Positions 9,328 through 17,634 of a stretch of 64,000 nucleotides of DNA are shown in pieces. Within the stretch, counting starts at the first letter, position 1. Every line of letters starts with the position of its first letter. The notes under the pieces are model-generated. The model ran no database searches. It saw only the letters and a program-made list of their open reading frames with translations, and was not told the DNA's origin. Source of the stretch: Microbacterium jejuense (GTDB lineage: Bacteria > Actinomycetota > Actinomycetes > Actinomycetales > Microbacteriaceae); NCBI RefSeq assembly GCF_019511665.1, contig NZ_JAEUAW010000002.1:124001-188000 (forward strand), read 5' to 3'. Made by a program: the position numbers and the translations under genes.

Positions 9328-9344
9328 GTGTAGCGATACTACAC
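9328..9344. promoter_or_regulatory. RpiR-type operator, permease operon (site A1)
   Basis: A perfect inverted repeat, GTGTAG-CGATA-CTACAC, lies 66 nt upstream of the permease start. It is essentially identical to the palindromes before the binding-protein gene and before the RpiR regulator gene. Assignment to that regulator is inferred from this sharing. Confidence 0.75.
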
Positions 9345-9425
9345 GATCGGGTCCGTGAGGACGAATCGTGGCGCTTCCAGACCGCCATGTAGCGGAGGTA
9401 GCCCGCTTCCAGCCCCGTCAGACGC

Positions 9426-9436
9426 TAGTTTCGCTA
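9426..9436. promoter_or_regulatory. Weaker second operator (site A2)
   Basis: TAG-TTTCG-CTA, a shortened copy of the operator core, overlaps the stop codon of the DUF6259 gene. Its centre (9431) is 95 bp from that of the site at 9328-9344. A further half-site, GTAG, sits at 9389-9392 between the two. Confidence 0.4.
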
Positions 9437-11482
9437 CTTGACGACCACGACGGACCGCGCCGGCAGCATGATTCCAGAGGCCGGCGCGGATGCCGCGGCA
9501 CCATCGGGGCGGTGCACCTGAACCGCTTCCGCGAGCCCCGTGACGGCGACCGTGCAGGCCTCCTCGGCGTAGTTCGCGACGACGAGGCACGACGTGCCGG
9601 CTGCGTTGCGCCAGACCGCGGTGCGGAGGTCGCCGCCGCCGTCCACGACCCGCGCATCGATGTCGTCGCCCGTGGTCAGGCTTCCGTTCCAGAGCCACTC
9701 CGCCAGCTCGGTGCGCAACGCGTCCACCGCGGTGCCGTAGGCGACGGTCGCGGGCATGTCACCCGGGCGTCCCTTGAAGTTGAACGGCTCGAAGCTCAGG
9801 GCGTAGCCGTAGAGCAGGCTCTGGTTCACCATGTTGCGATCGTCGGAGCCGATGAGGGCGGTGACGATGCGGGCATCGGGCCGCAGCATCCTTCCCAGTG
9901 GCACGTGGTTGGCCGAGAAGCTGCGGAAGTACGACACGTCGTAGTGCTCGAACTGCTCGTCGTAGGCGCCCTCGGCGGCGATGACGAACTCGTCGGCGCC
10001 CTCGCCGATCGCCCGGCGGAGGTCTTCGACGAACTGGCCGTCCCACAGGAACGAGCTCGCTCCCGGCGCATGCCCGTGGTCTTCGGCGAAGCACATCAGC
10101 GAGCGTCCGTGGTACAGCGACTCGTCGGCCAGCACGCCGTCCGCCCCCCACGAGTGCAGCTCGGCGACCTCGCGCGCGAACCGGTCGCGCACGGCTTCGA
10201 CACCGAAGCACAGCGGGACGTACCAGGGCGTGCTGATTCCATACCGTTTGCGCGACGAGTGGTACACGGGACCGGGCTGCGCATACGGCTGACCGTTGGG
10301 ATCGCGGGCGACGGATGCCTCGAACTCGGCCCAGTACGGGCCGGGCTTCTCGACCCACACGTACTTGACGTAGAGCACCGTCTTGACGTCGAGCTCCCGG
10401 GCGCGCTCCAGGGCGCGGCGCAGTCCCGCGAGCCCGCCGAGCTTCTGGGCCGGGCGATGCACGGGGACGAGGCCGTCCTGGCCGCCCTCGTTCCATCCCG
10501 TGATCTGGATGGCGCCGATGCCGGTGGCCGCGCACTCCTCGATGATGTCGACGAGCGCGTCGAAGTCGTATCTCGGCTCGCCCTCGGTCGACATGAGCTG
10601 CACCTGCAGCCACGACCGCGGCTCGTCGAGCCACGTGGCACGCGAGCGCCGCGTGGGCCCCTGTGTCGCGCGGTACACGTCGGTGCCTGCGGTCCATTCG
10701 CCGCGGTACGGCGCCACCCGCATCGCCGGCAGTTCGCGCTCGTGAGCGGAAGGCGTCGGGAAGTGGATGGCTTCGAAGGTCACGGTGGCATCCGCCGAGG
10801 TCGTGCGGGACAGGCTGTCGAGGTATCCCGGCTCGAGCGACGTGCGCCACCCGATGAACTCGAGGGTGGGTGCGGCCGCGAGTACCGTCAGGCCCGCCTC
10901 GTCACCGGCCAGCACCACGAACGGCGAGGTGGGATTCGCGATGACCTCGGGCCGCAGGTTGCCGCTCGCGTGATCGGGGAACGTGGTGCCCCAGTACGGG
11001 GAGTTGTTGTCGAACACCGGCAGCAGCCGCACGCGAGTGCCGGTCGAGTAGTCCACGCCGCGGTACTCGAGCCCGCCGTGCGCCGGGCTGATGCCCCGGA
11101 CCGCGGGGAAGCGGACCGCCTCGACGTCGGCATCCGGGATGGCGAAGCGCAGCGTCAGCTCGAGCGCGCCGTCGTCGACGGCGGCGCGCACCTCGATGCG
11201 ACCCCCGAGGCGCTCCCCCGTGGACGTCGCGAGCCCGTCCCACGTCAGCTGGGCGGTCCGCCCGTCCGGCGACACCGTGCCCGCGCTCAGCGTCTGGGCG
11301 GCCGTCTCGACGACCACCGTGCGGTCGCCGTGCCGAGGCACCTCGAAGACGAACAGCGACCCGCCCGCAGGAGATCGCAGCCACGGCCCGACCCCCTCCT
11401 GCGACACGGCGACGATGCCGCCCGTCGCGGCGTCGAAGGTGATCGAGATCCGGTCGTCGGCAATGGTGATCGAGCGGGGCAT
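9434..11482 (-). CDS. DUF6259-type glycoside hydrolase-like protein
   Basis: A 682-residue protein without a signal peptide. The N-terminal 270 or so residues look like a beta-sandwich (ISITFDAATGGIVAV...). A TIM-barrel-like centre follows with IGAIQITGWNEGGQDGL, KTVLYVKYVW, WGADGVLADESLYHG and EFVIAAEGAYDEQF, whose Asp/Glu residues at strand ends are candidate catalytic residues. The C-terminus has a small beta domain. I recognise it as a DUF6259-like protein, a group of presumed carbohydrate hydrolases; the specific activity is unknown. It follows the binding-protein gene on the same strand after a strong hairpin and is likely co-transcribed with it. Confidence 0.7.
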   Translation of the reverse strand: MPRSITIADDRISITFDAATGGIVAVSQEGVGPWLRSPAGGSLFVFEVPRHGDRTVVVETAAQTLSAGTVSPDGRTAQLTWDGLATSTGERLGGRIEVRAAVDDGALELTLRFAIPDADVEAVRFPAVRGISPAHGGLEYRGVDYSTGTRVRLLPVFDNNSPYWGTTFPDHASGNLRPEVIANPTSPFVVLAGDEAGLTVLAAAPTLEFIGWRTSLEPGYLDSLSRTTSADATVTFEAIHFPTPSAHERELPAMRVAPYRGEWTAGTDVYRATQGPTRRSRATWLDEPRSWLQVQLMSTEGEPRYDFDALVDIIEECAATGIGAIQITGWNEGGQDGLVPVHRPAQKLGGLAGLRRALERARELDVKTVLYVKYVWVEKPGPYWAEFEASVARDPNGQPYAQPGPVYHSSRKRYGISTPWYVPLCFGVEAVRDRFAREVAELHSWGADGVLADESLYHGRSLMCFAEDHGHAPGASSFLWDGQFVEDLRRAIGEGADEFVIAAEGAYDEQFEHYDVSYFRSFSANHVPLGRMLRPDARIVTALIGSDDRNMVNQSLLYGYALSFEPFNFKGRPGDMPATVAYGTAVDALRTELAEWLWNGSLTTGDDIDARVVDGGGDLRTAVWRNAAGTSCLVVANYAEEACTVAVTGLAEAVQVHRPDGAAASAPASGIMLPARSVVVVK

Positions 11483-11507
11483 GCGGCGTTCCTCTTCGGT
11501 GCGGGAA

Positions 11508-11550
11508 CGCGCTCGCCCCGCCGGAGACGAACTCCGGCGGGGCGAGCGCG
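11508..11550 (-). terminator. Perfect 19-bp stem-loop between solute-binding protein and DUF6259 genes
   Basis: The arms at 11508-11526 and 11532-11550 are exact reverse complements with a 5-nt loop (ACGAA on the plus strand). It lies just after the binding-protein stop codon. No run of U follows. In sugar operons such hairpins often protect the upstream binding-protein mRNA and reduce readthrough, which would give high binding protein and low hydrolase levels. Confidence 0.7.
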
Positions 11551-11557
11551 AGTCGTC

Positions 11558-12820
11558 CTACTTGTTGTTGGCGATGTACTGGTCGAGCGCGAGATCGAGG
11601 TCGGCGAGGACCTGCTCCGTCGTCTTCTGCCCGCTGATGACGTTCTGCAGTCCGACGAGCAGGGCGTCCTGGATGCTCGGGTCGGTCGGCGAGAACGCGG
11701 CGATGAACTGCTTGCCCTCCCACGACTGCTGCATGTCGGGGAACAGCGGGTCGACGTCCTCGCCGATCTCCACCGTGGTGGTGGTCGGGAAGAGCTTGAC
11801 CTTGCCGAGGAACTCCTCGTAGACGTCGTCCTGCATGAAGAAGTCCAGGAACTTCTGCGATGCCGCGAGCTTCGCGTCGCCGTTGTTCGGGTTGACGCCG
11901 AAGCGCACCTGGTACGTGCCCCAGATCGCGTCCGTGGGCCCGTCGGTCGTCGGGAAGTTCATGTAACCGACGTCGAGGCCCGCGTCACGGGCATCCGACA
12001 GGATCCAGGTCGCGGGGAACATCGCGGACTGGCCGGCGAGGAAGGCGGACTGCGCGGCCGTCTGGCTCGTGCCGACCGGGTTGGGCATGTAATACGGAGT
12101 GAGCTCGCGGACGATGTCGAGCGACTCCTTCCACGGCTTGCTGTCTGAGAACGTGGCCTCGCCGGCGGCCATCTCGGCGCCGAGCTCCTCGTTCGCGCCG
12201 TGCTCGGCGAGCGGGTAGTAGACGATGAACTGCGGCCACCAGTTGTCCTGCGCGCTCATCGCGAACGGGATCGTGCCCGAGTCGGACAGCTTCTGAGCGT
12301 CTTCGAGGAGCTCGCTGTAGGTGGTGGGCTCTTCGGTGATGCCGGCCTTCTCGAACAGCGCCTTGTTGTAGATGATGCCGTTGCCCGAGAGCGAGATTGG
12401 CAGGTTGTAGGTGCCGCCCTCGCGCTGGCTGTCTTCTGCGGCCTCGGGGGTGAGCTTCTTCAGGTAGCTCTCGCCGCCGTCCGACAGGTCCGCGGCGAAG
12501 CCGTCGGCCACGAAGCTCTCGATGTTGCCCAGGTCGAAGCCGTAGACGTCGGGGCCCGCGCCACCGGACAGGCGCGTCTTGAGGATGTTGTCGTAGTCGT
12601 TCGTGTTGAAGAACTCCGCGTTCACCGAGATGTCGGGGTTCTCTTCTTCGAACGCGGCGATGACGTCTTCGTACGCCGTCTGCGTGTCACCGCCATCGCC
12701 CCACATCATGAAGCTGATCTCGGTCGTGCCGTCGCCGGCGCCGCCCGAGCATGCCGACAGCGCGCCGATCGTGACGATCGCGGCCCCGGCGGCTGCCGTG
12801 CCTTTGAGCCACTTCTTCAT
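11558..12820 (-). CDS. Extracellular sugar-binding lipoprotein of an ABC importer (CUT1 type)
   Basis: A 420-residue protein with a lipoprotein signal: MKKWLKG, a hydrophobic stretch, then the lipobox GALSAC with Cys24 as the lipidated residue. The mature protein has the MalE-like fold signature FMMWGDGGDTQTAYEDVIAAF and Trp/Tyr-rich lobes (QDNWWPQFIVYYPL, GTYQVRFGVNP). It captures an oligosaccharide outside the membrane for the permeases at 7464-9262. It is the first gene of its transcript, with an RpiR-type operator at 12880-12894 and a good AGGAGAGG-like ribosome site. The binding specificity cannot be read. Confidence 0.95.
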   Translation of the reverse strand: MKKWLKGTAAAGAAIVTIGALSACSGGAGDGTTEISFMMWGDGGDTQTAYEDVIAAFEEENPDISVNAEFFNTNDYDNILKTRLSGGAGPDVYGFDLGNIESFVADGFAADLSDGGESYLKKLTPEAAEDSQREGGTYNLPISLSGNGIIYNKALFEKAGITEEPTTYSELLEDAQKLSDSGTIPFAMSAQDNWWPQFIVYYPLAEHGANEELGAEMAAGEATFSDSKPWKESLDIVRELTPYYMPNPVGTSQTAAQSAFLAGQSAMFPATWILSDARDAGLDVGYMNFPTTDGPTDAIWGTYQVRFGVNPNNGDAKLAASQKFLDFFMQDDVYEEFLGKVKLFPTTTTVEIGEDVDPLFPDMQQSWEGKQFIAAFSPTDPSIQDALLVGLQNVISGQKTTEQVLADLDLALDQYIANNK

Positions 12821-12879
12821 GGCCTCTCCTATCTCCGTCGATGGTCACGGAGGTGCGCCGTGACTCGGGAATGTGATGC

Positions 12880-12894
12880 TGTAGCGATACTACA
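12880..12894. promoter_or_regulatory. RpiR-type operator, binding-protein operon (site B1)
   Basis: A perfect palindrome, TGTAG-CGATA-CTACA, lies 60 nt upstream of the solute-binding-protein start. The same 15 bases occur in front of the RpiR gene at 17605-17619. It contains TAGTAT on the minus strand, which could itself be the -10 box, so binding would block initiation. Confidence 0.75.
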
Positions 12895-12955
12895 CAGATT
12901 CCCTCGAAATACCACTCGCATGTCGACTTCTGGACCACTTTCTAGCCGATCTCGC

Positions 12956-12966
12956 TAGTGCGACTA
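12956..12966. promoter_or_regulatory. Second operator facing the DUF3863/GH78 operon (site B2)
   Basis: TAG-TGCGA-CTA is centred 74 bp from the strong site at 12880-12894 and lies 36 nt upstream of the GTG at 13002. The pair would let one regulator control both divergent transcripts. Confidence 0.45.
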
Positions 12967-13001
12967 CTTTTTCGCCCGTCGACACCGGTACATTCGACCG
13001 G

Positions 13002-14318
13002 GTGACCTCCTCATTCGAGCCTCCCGCCCTGGGCCGGCGCCTCACGATCAACACCGTCGTCCGCCGCCATCAGATCGAGGCCACCCGCACCCGCTCGCTG
13101 TGGGACGACGAGTCCGAGCTGCACTCGGCGCAGCTGGTGGAACGATTCTCCCGCGCCGTGCGCGAGGCGATCCCCGGCGCGCGTCTCACCTGGGCCCTGT
13201 CGTGGGGCGCTCTGACCGACGAGTCGGCGCGCTACCGCGACATCCGGCGCCTGCTCGCCGAGATCGTGCGCGAGACCGGCGACGACGTCACGTTCGTGCC
13301 CGGAGGCTTCTTCGCCAACCTCTACGGCACCCGCGACGAGGTGGCCGCCGACATCTCCGACGCGGTGGGGCGGGTCACCGACGAGATGGGCGTGCCGCCG
13401 CGGTCGCTGGTGGCCGGATTCCTGTCGGCCGACAACATCGCACGCGCGCGCGAGCAGGGCATCCGCACGGTGCAGGGCAACATCTGGAGCCAGTTCGACA
13501 TCGACCTGCAGGACGGCGACGGCTCGCTCGCGTACCCCTACTACCCGTCGCGGCACCACTTCCTCGTGCCCGGGCGGGGCGAAGACCGAGTGGATGCCGT
13601 GCAGCTGGACGGGTGGACGGTCGACCTCGTGGCGGCCCGGAGCGCCGGCATGTCGTCGGACTACAACTCACGCCTCGGCCTCGGCCCGATCGAGACCCTG
13701 CACCGCCTTCCGCGCGCGGACGCACTGCGCGAGCTCGAGGCGACGAGCGCCGCGCATCTGAACGACCGCAACGTCGAGCGCAACGGCCTCGGGTGGCTGA
13801 CGGTCAACTACGAGATCAGCGAGGTCGCCCGCGGACTCGAGACGGACGCCGGGATGCTGGATGCCTGGGCCGGATGGCTCCGATGGCTCGCGGCCGAGTG
13901 GCCCGACCTCGAGGTGCCGACGATCGGCGAGTTCGGCGAGCAGTGGCGCGGCCTGCACGCGGACAACGAGGACCTCGCCTACCTGCTGCAGCAGGAGGGG
14001 AGCGGCATCCAGGCCTCCCGTGCCGGCGAGACGGTGACCTGGTTCATGACAGCCGACTTCCGTCTGGGCGTCGCCGAGGCGGAAGGCCGGGCCGAGGTCT
14101 TCGACTTCACGGCGTACACGGCCGAGGCGCGCGAGCCCGTCGAACTCGGCGATCGCCGGTGGAGTCTCCTGGGCGAGCTCAACCAGAAGCGCACCCGGCC
14201 ACAGGACGAGCCCGTGCCGTTCGGCCGGTTCCTCGCCACGCACCAGGACGTCGACGCGTCCCTCACGGAGCGGTACGGCTCCGCGCCCGAGCTCGCGCGA
14301 CTGCGAGACCTCGCGTGA
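13002..14318 (+). CDS. DUF3863-like protein, presumed carbohydrate-active
   Basis: This 438-residue cytoplasmic protein has no signal peptide. It contains LTWALSWGALTDES, FVPGGFFANLYG and GFLSADNIARAREQGI, a pattern suggesting an alpha/beta barrel as in polysaccharide deacetylases or alpha-mannosidases. From memory it resembles the uncharacterised DUF3863 family; that assignment is tentative. It overlaps the GH78 gene by 4 nt (GTGA), so the two are translated together. The GTG start has TACATT 7 nt upstream, so the transcript is probably leaderless. Operator B2 is just upstream. Confidence 0.6.
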   Translation: MTSSFEPPALGRRLTINTVVRRHQIEATRTRSLWDDESELHSAQLVERFSRAVREAIPGARLTWALSWGALTDESARYRDIRRLLAEIVRETGDDVTFVPGGFFANLYGTRDEVAADISDAVGRVTDEMGVPPRSLVAGFLSADNIARAREQGIRTVQGNIWSQFDIDLQDGDGSLAYPYYPSRHHFLVPGRGEDRVDAVQLDGWTVDLVAARSAGMSSDYNSRLGLGPIETLHRLPRADALRELEATSAAHLNDRNVERNGLGWLTVNYEISEVARGLETDAGMLDAWAGWLRWLAAEWPDLEVPTIGEFGEQWRGLHADNEDLAYLLQQEGSGIQASRAGETVTWFMTADFRLGVAEAEGRAEVFDFTAYTAEAREPVELGDRRWSLLGELNQKRTRPQDEPVPFGRFLATHQDVDASLTERYGSAPELARLRDLA

Positions 14319-16828
14319 TCGCGCTCGACGCGCTCACGGTCGAGCATCAGGCGGACCCGGTCGGCGTCGACGTGACGCCCCGGTTCGGGTGGAACGTCAT
14401 GAGCGACGTCGCCGGCACTGTCCAGACCTCGTGGCGCCTCACCGTCACAGGCCCGGTGGGCGCGGTGTGGACGATGGATGCCGCGGACGAGCGCTGCGTC
14501 GACATCGAGTACGCCGGCCCGCCGCTGGAGTCGCTGCGCCGCTACCGCTGGAGCGTCGCGGTCGAGACGACGGCGGGCGCGGCGACCGGCACGGGCACGT
14601 TCGTCACCGGCGTGCTCGACGGCGACTGGCACGGCGCCGCCTGGATCGGCGCGCCCGACCCGACCGCCGCCGCACCGCTGCTGCGCACGACGTTCGCCAT
14701 CGACGGGCAGGTCGCCGAGGCGTACCTCGTGGTGGGCGCGGGCGGCTATGCCCACGCCGAGCTCGACGGCGCGCCGATCGGGCCCGGGGTGCTCGCGCCC
14801 GGCTTCACCGACTACGACGTCACCGCGCAGTACACCGTCGTCGACGTCACCGAGCGGCTGACACCCGGCGCGCACGCCCTGGGCCTCGAGCTCGGCCGCG
14901 GGTTCTTCGGCATGCGCGGACGCAACACGTGGAACTGGGAGACGGCGCCCTGGCATGCCGACCCCTGCGCGCGCGTGCTGCTCGTGATCCGCAGCGCCGA
15001 GGGCGTGCGCACGGTCGTCAGCAGCGCCGACTGGCGCGTGGCCGACGGTCCGACGACGTTCGACGACCTCTACGCCGGCGAGGACTACGACGCGCGGCGC
15101 GCGCGGCCCGGATGGAGCCGCCCCGGATTCGACGACACCGCCTGGCAGGCGGCCGCCGTCGTGGCGGGCCCGCGCGGCACCGCCGTGGCACAGCGGCAGC
15201 CGCCGATCGAGATCGCCGCGGTGCTGGAGCCGGTCGCCGTCACCGAGCTCGACGCCGGTCGCTGGGTGGTCTCGTTCGAGCGGGTCATCGCCGGCTGGGT
15301 CGAGATCGACGCCGACGGCCCCGCCGGTGAGGTCGTCGAGCTGCGCTTCGGCGAGACCCTCCGCGATGACGGCACGCCGAACTGCGTCGACGAGAAGGGG
15401 TACTTCGACGGCCGCTTCCAGACCGATACCCTGACGCTCGCGGGCGGCCCGGTGACGTGGCATCCCCGGTTCACGTGGCACGGGTTCCAGCACGTCGAGG
15501 TGCGCGCGGCGCGGCTGCCCGGCATCCGTGCGCACGTCGTCCACACCCGCGCACCTCGCATCGGCGCGTTCTCGTCGTCATCGCGACTGCTCGACACGCT
15601 GCACGAGCTCACGGTGCGGACGGTGCTCAACAACCTGCACGGCATCCCGACCGACACGCCCAAGTACGAGAAGAACGGCTGGACCGGCGACGGGATGCTG
15701 GGCGCGAGGCTCATGCTGCAGAACCTCGACACGCACGAGCTGCTGGCGAAGTGGTCCGCCGACATCGCCGCTTCACGGCACGGCGAGGGCGCACCGCAGG
15801 TGATCGCCCCGCACGGCGGCTGGACCATGGACTGGTCGCCGGCGCCGACGTGGCACTCTGCGCTGCTCCTCGCGCCGTGGGAGCTGTACCTCCAGCGAGG
15901 CGACGAGCGCGTACTGCGCGACGTGTGGCCCGACGCGCGTGACTACCTGCGTTTCGAGCTCGCCCGCACGGTCGACGGCATCGCCGACACGACACTCGGC
16001 GACTGGGTGAGTCCTGAGACCGATCCCGGCGGCGGCAACGCCCCCGAAGACCGGCGGGTCGCTGCGACCGCGTTCGTCATCGCGATGTGCGACGCGGCAG
16101 CCGCGATGGCGCGCGTCCTCGGCGAGTCGGTGACGGAGTGGACGGATGCCGCGTCCCTGTGCCGCGCCGCGTTCGTCGAGCGGTTCTGGCACGAGGCCAC
16201 GGCAGAAGTGCGCGGCGAGGGCGATGAGGGGTACCGCCAGGCGCACACCGTGCTGGCGCTCGCGTTCGGCCTGCTGCCCGAGGACGCGCGACAGCGTGCC
16301 GCCGACCGCCTGGCGCGCGACGTCGCCGAGCGCGGTGACCACCTCAGCACGGGCGCCCTCGCGACGAAGTACCTGCTGCCGGTGCTCACCGAGTGGGGCC
16401 ACGCCGACCGTGCTGCGGCCGTGGCGCTGCAGACCACGTTCCCGAGCTGGGGGTACTGGGTCGAGCAGGGCGCGACGTCGCTGTGGGAGCACTGGAAGCC
16501 CGAGTCGCGCTCGCGCGGGCACTACTTCCTCGGGACGATCGACGACTGGCTGTTCTCGCACCTCGCGGGCATCGAACCCGTCGAGCCGGGCTGGCGGCGG
16601 GCGCGCATCGCGCCACGCGTCGTGGGGCACGGGATCGATCGGGCCGCGGCATCCCTCGTCACTCCTTACGGAGAGCTCGAGGCGGCCTGGCGCCTCGACG
16701 GGGACGAGATCGTGCTCGGCTGCCGCGTGCCGGTCGGGGTGACCGCCGACGTCGAGCTGCCCGGCCTGCGCATCACCCTCGGCTCAGGCGCGCACGAGGT
16801 GCGGTCGCCGGCTCACCAGGCCGAGTAG
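14315..16828 (+). CDS. Alpha-L-rhamnosidase, glycoside hydrolase family 78
   Basis: This 837-residue protein has the full GH78 order. N-terminal beta-sandwich domains come first (VDVTPRFGWNV, then AYLVVGAGGYAHAELDG and GFFGMRG), followed by an (alpha/alpha)6 barrel with DTPKYEKNGWTGDGMLGARL, the counterpart of the DCPQREERLGWTGD motif. Glu452 and Asp459 lie in that motif, and Glu725 in LWEHWKPES is the likely catalytic base. It removes terminal alpha-L-rhamnose. Without a signal peptide it works on imported oligosaccharides. It is translationally coupled to the DUF3863-like gene, and its 3' end overlaps the convergent SDR gene by 16 nt. Confidence 0.92.
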   Translation: MIALDALTVEHQADPVGVDVTPRFGWNVMSDVAGTVQTSWRLTVTGPVGAVWTMDAADERCVDIEYAGPPLESLRRYRWSVAVETTAGAATGTGTFVTGVLDGDWHGAAWIGAPDPTAAAPLLRTTFAIDGQVAEAYLVVGAGGYAHAELDGAPIGPGVLAPGFTDYDVTAQYTVVDVTERLTPGAHALGLELGRGFFGMRGRNTWNWETAPWHADPCARVLLVIRSAEGVRTVVSSADWRVADGPTTFDDLYAGEDYDARRARPGWSRPGFDDTAWQAAAVVAGPRGTAVAQRQPPIEIAAVLEPVAVTELDAGRWVVSFERVIAGWVEIDADGPAGEVVELRFGETLRDDGTPNCVDEKGYFDGRFQTDTLTLAGGPVTWHPRFTWHGFQHVEVRAARLPGIRAHVVHTRAPRIGAFSSSSRLLDTLHELTVRTVLNNLHGIPTDTPKYEKNGWTGDGMLGARLMLQNLDTHELLAKWSADIAASRHGEGAPQVIAPHGGWTMDWSPAPTWHSALLLAPWELYLQRGDERVLRDVWPDARDYLRFELARTVDGIADTTLGDWVSPETDPGGGNAPEDRRVAATAFVIAMCDAAAAMARVLGESVTEWTDAASLCRAAFVERFWHEATAEVRGEGDEGYRQAHTVLALAFGLLPEDARQRAADRLARDVAERGDHLSTGALATKYLLPVLTEWGHADRAAAVALQTTFPSWGYWVEQGATSLWEHWKPESRSRGHYFLGTIDDWLFSHLAGIEPVEPGWRRARIAPRVVGHGIDRAAASLVTPYGELEAAWRLDGDEIVLGCRVPVGVTADVELPGLRITLGSGAHEVRSPAHQAE

Positions 16829-17571
16829 CCGCCGTCGACCAGCACGATCGAGCCGGTCATGTACGACGCGGCGTCCGAGGCGAGGAACGCGACCAGCGAC
16901 GCGATCTCTTCGGGGCGGCCCAGCCGCGCCATCGGCGTGCGGCGCACCCAGTCGTCCCACCAGTCCGAGGGCACGCCGTCCTTGGTGAGCTCGGTGCCCA
17001 CATAGCCGGGCGCGACCGCGTTGATGCGGATGTTCTGCTCGGCGAACTCGATCGCCAGCGACTTCACGGCCAGGTGCACGGCGCCCTTCGACGCGTTGTA
17101 CGCGGCCTGACGCTGCGGCGCGTTGGCCAGCTCGCCCGACATCGAGCCGATCGCGACGATCGAGCCGCCGCGGGACGCCATGTGCCGCGCGGCCTCGCGG
17201 GCGCACCAGAACGTGCCGGTCGCGTTGACCGCGAGCACGCGATCCCACGTCTCGCGTTCGAGCACGAGCGACGGCTGGTGGTTGGCGATCCCCGCCGAGG
17301 TGACCAGGATGTCGACGGCGCCGTGGCGCTCGGCGATGCCGGCGAACGTCTGCTCGACCGAGGCCGCGTCGGTGACGTCGAGGTGGGTGTATTCGACGCG
17401 TCCGCTGGGGAAGGATGCCGCAGCCGCCGCGCCCGCGTCGTCGAGCAGGTCTGCGATCACGACGTGGGCGCCGAACTCCTCGAGGGCGGTGACGACAGCG
17501 AGTCCGATGCCTCGCGATCCCCCGGTCACGACGGCGATTCTGCCGGTCAGATCGAGCAGTTCTCGGTACAT
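16813..17571 (-). CDS. Short-chain dehydrogenase/reductase, sugar-dehydrogenase type
   Basis: A 252-residue classical SDR with the NAD(P) loop GGSRGIG, the NATGTFW strand, a catalytic Ser in IGSMSG, the YNASK Tyr/Lys pair and the C-terminal LVDGGYSAW end. The Asp at the end of the second strand (VVIADL) favours NAD(H). It probably oxidises a sugar or sugar acid of the pathway. It is divergent from the RpiR regulator with 63 nt between them, holding the operator at 17605-17619. The ATG at 17571 is the only start that keeps the normal family N-terminus. Confidence 0.92.
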   Translation of the reverse strand: MYRELLDLTGRIAVVTGGSRGIGLAVVTALEEFGAHVVIADLLDDAGAAAAASFPSGRVEYTHLDVTDAASVEQTFAGIAERHGAVDILVTSAGIANHQPSLVLERETWDRVLAVNATGTFWCAREAARHMASRGGSIVAIGSMSGELANAPQRQAAYNASKGAVHLAVKSLAIEFAEQNIRINAVAPGYVGTELTKDGVPSDWWDDWVRRTPMARLGRPEEIASLVAFLASDAASYMTGSIVLVDGGYSAW

Positions 17572-17604
17572 CGAGGATCCTTCCGCGGGGCGTGCGCTAT
17601 GGTT

Positions 17605-17619
17605 TGTAGCGATACTACA
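17605..17619. promoter_or_regulatory. RpiR-type operator between SDR and regulator genes (site C)
   Basis: A perfect palindrome, TGTAG-CGATA-CTACA, ends 15 nt before the ATG of the RpiR gene and lies in the SDR promoter region. It is identical to site B1. Its position implies autoregulation and control of the SDR. No second copy is visible here. Confidence 0.8.
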
Positions 17620-17634
17620 TGGAGGGAGTCGACC

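Noticed and set aside
9368..12148. A 926-codon open frame on the plus strand
   Set aside because: It is the shadow of the DUF6259 and solute-binding-protein genes, both of which have clear motifs on the other strand.
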